Source: CABYIR01 sp038103905
GTDB lineage: Bacteria > Pseudomonadota > Alphaproteobacteria > Pelagibacterales > AG-422-B15
Assembly (NCBI GenBank): GCA_038103905.1
Contig: JAYNZW010000009.1
Location: 1-63,800 of the forward strand
Direction: 5' to 3'
DNA length: 63,800 nucleotides
This document shows positions 63,202 to 63,800 of this stretch, in pieces. The position numbers were made by a program, and so were the translations under genes. Within the stretch, counting starts at the first letter, position 1, and every line of letters starts with the position of its first letter. The notes beneath the pieces were generated by a model, which was not told the DNA's origin, made no database searches, and saw nothing but the letters and a program-made list of their open reading frames with translations.

Positions 63202-63800
63202 TTAGCCCTTAACGACTTCTCTTGTATTTGCGTTATGCGACTCAGTAAATGGAATTTCAACAGTTACCGCATCTACTGGTTCACCTGGAGTGTCAGCATA
63301 AATATCAGGCAAATGAACTTTAAATTTCTTACCAATTTCCCATTTAGGAAATCCATTAGCATTTAAAGTTCCATCAAAAGGGACATAACCCATTGCAATA
63401 TTCACGCCTTTTTCTGGATGGTACCATGGAGATGTAATGAAACCACAAGGATCCCCACCTTCACCAGGAGATACGAGCCAAAAATCAGGCGCATATTCTT
63501 CAATTGGTTTACCACCAATTTCCATACCAACTAGTTGAAGCTTATATGGAGATTTTCCAGCCTTAAGATCTGCTCCCATTTTTTCTAGCGCTTCTTTTCC
63601 AATGTAGTCACCTTTTTTAGCCCACTCACCTTTCCCAGAGAGTGAAACTTGATAGCCTAAATTACATTGAAATGGATTGTGCTCATTATCCATATCTTGG
63701 CCCCAAGAGAGAATTCCAGCTTGAATTCTTCTATGGTGAGCAGGTGCAATAACCATAAGGCTATGTTTTTTACCCGCTTCAACAACAGCATCCCACATAT
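63202..63800 (-). CDS. GcvT/DmdA-like aminomethyltransferase, C-terminal part (runs off the window)
   Basis: The frame is open to the window edge, so the N-terminal half is missing; about 199 residues are visible. HRRIQAGILSWGQDMDNEHN and the following NPFQCNLG are like the DmdA stretch RIEAGLLSYGNDFTRENNPFE. The later GDYIGKEALEKM and YHPEKGVNIAMGYVP belong to the C-terminal GcvT barrel. It is therefore a second DmdA-like or related tetrahydrofolate-dependent demethylase in this window, distinct from the one at 45431. Substrate is unknown; O-demethylase (LigM-like) relatives are also possible. It is followed by a stable hairpin. Confidence 0.8.
   Translation of the reverse strand, partial: MWDAVVEAGKKHSLMVIAPAHHRRIQAGILSWGQDMDNEHNPFQCNLGYQVSLSGKGEWAKKGDYIGKEALEKMGADLKAGKSPYKLQLVGMEIGGKPIEEYAPDFWLVSPGEGGDPCGFITSPWYHPEKGVNIAMGYVPFDGTLNANGFPKWEIGKKFKVHLPDIYADTPGEPVDAVTVEIPFTESHNANTREVVKG

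Noticed and set aside
1..63800. tRNA, rRNA, CRISPR array, insertion sequence or attachment site
   Set aside because: No intergenic space is larger than about 200 bp, and none shows cloverleaf, spacer-repeat or terminal-repeat structure. No transposase or integrase frame is present.

Overview
The window is about 63.8 kb of AT-rich, densely packed DNA. Intergenic gaps are mostly under 120 bp and many genes overlap by 1 to 17 nt. It holds no rRNA, tRNA, CRISPR array or transposase that I can see. Gene content suggests a streamlined marine alphaproteobacterium of the SAR11 / HIMB59 (AEGEAN-169) kind: heterotetrameric sarcosine oxidase, a DmdA-like aminomethyltransferase, a betaine-type ABC transporter, a single-cysteine DksA, and a GTTC-N7-GTTC (alphaproteobacterial LexA-type) box at recA. 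The exact lineage is an inference. Four runs of N (12840, 14160, 16192, 60607) break three genes and point to a scaffolded single-cell or metagenome assembly.

Layout. 1-4.1 kb (minus): rlmE, guaB, a TPR protein and guaA. 4.2-16.5 kb (plus): an Old Yellow Enzyme, then a TolC / PadR / membrane-fusion / RND / RND efflux operon behind a 30-bp repeated operator-like region, then a LOG-family protein and icd. 16.5-20.9 kb (minus): alaS, recA with terminator and SOS-type promoter, dksA. 21-24.9 kb (plus): MoxR ATPase, VWA protein, EamA transporter, dusA-like gene. 24.9-27.8 kb (minus): pirin, nitroreductase, glutathione-peroxidase-like protein and quinone oxidoreductase, followed by a 52-residue zinc-ribbon gene on the plus strand. 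28-32.7 kb (minus): a tightly overlapping lipid-modification operon (FAD oxidoreductase, DUF1365, Cfa-type methyltransferase, TPR protein, NAPE-PLD-like hydrolase).

32.7-52.9 kb is the metabolic centre. It has an ABC transporter for betaine-type solutes (ProX, a fused double permease, ProV), a homocysteine S-methyltransferase, a dimethylglycine/sarcosine dehydrogenase, sarcosine oxidase SoxBDAG, a DadA-like oxidase and a DmdA-like protein. Together these could take glycine betaine through dimethylglycine and sarcosine to glycine, passing one-carbon units to methionine and tetrahydrofolate. Inside the block sits a compact putative metal (copper?) cassette: a Cys-rich DUF1326 protein, a DUF2182 membrane protein with a Met-rich tandem repeat, a Cys-containing lipoprotein and a SCO protein with a His-rich loop. 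This cassette is the best candidate here for a poorly described system.

53-62.2 kb is a catabolic region: Fe-alcohol dehydrogenase, aldehyde dehydrogenase, an amidase next to a NylB-like serine hydrolase, a VOC protein, an acyl-CoA ligase and an enolase-superfamily enzyme. The end holds msrA, a small secreted protein built of 17-residue repeats, and the 3' part of another GcvT/DmdA-type gene.
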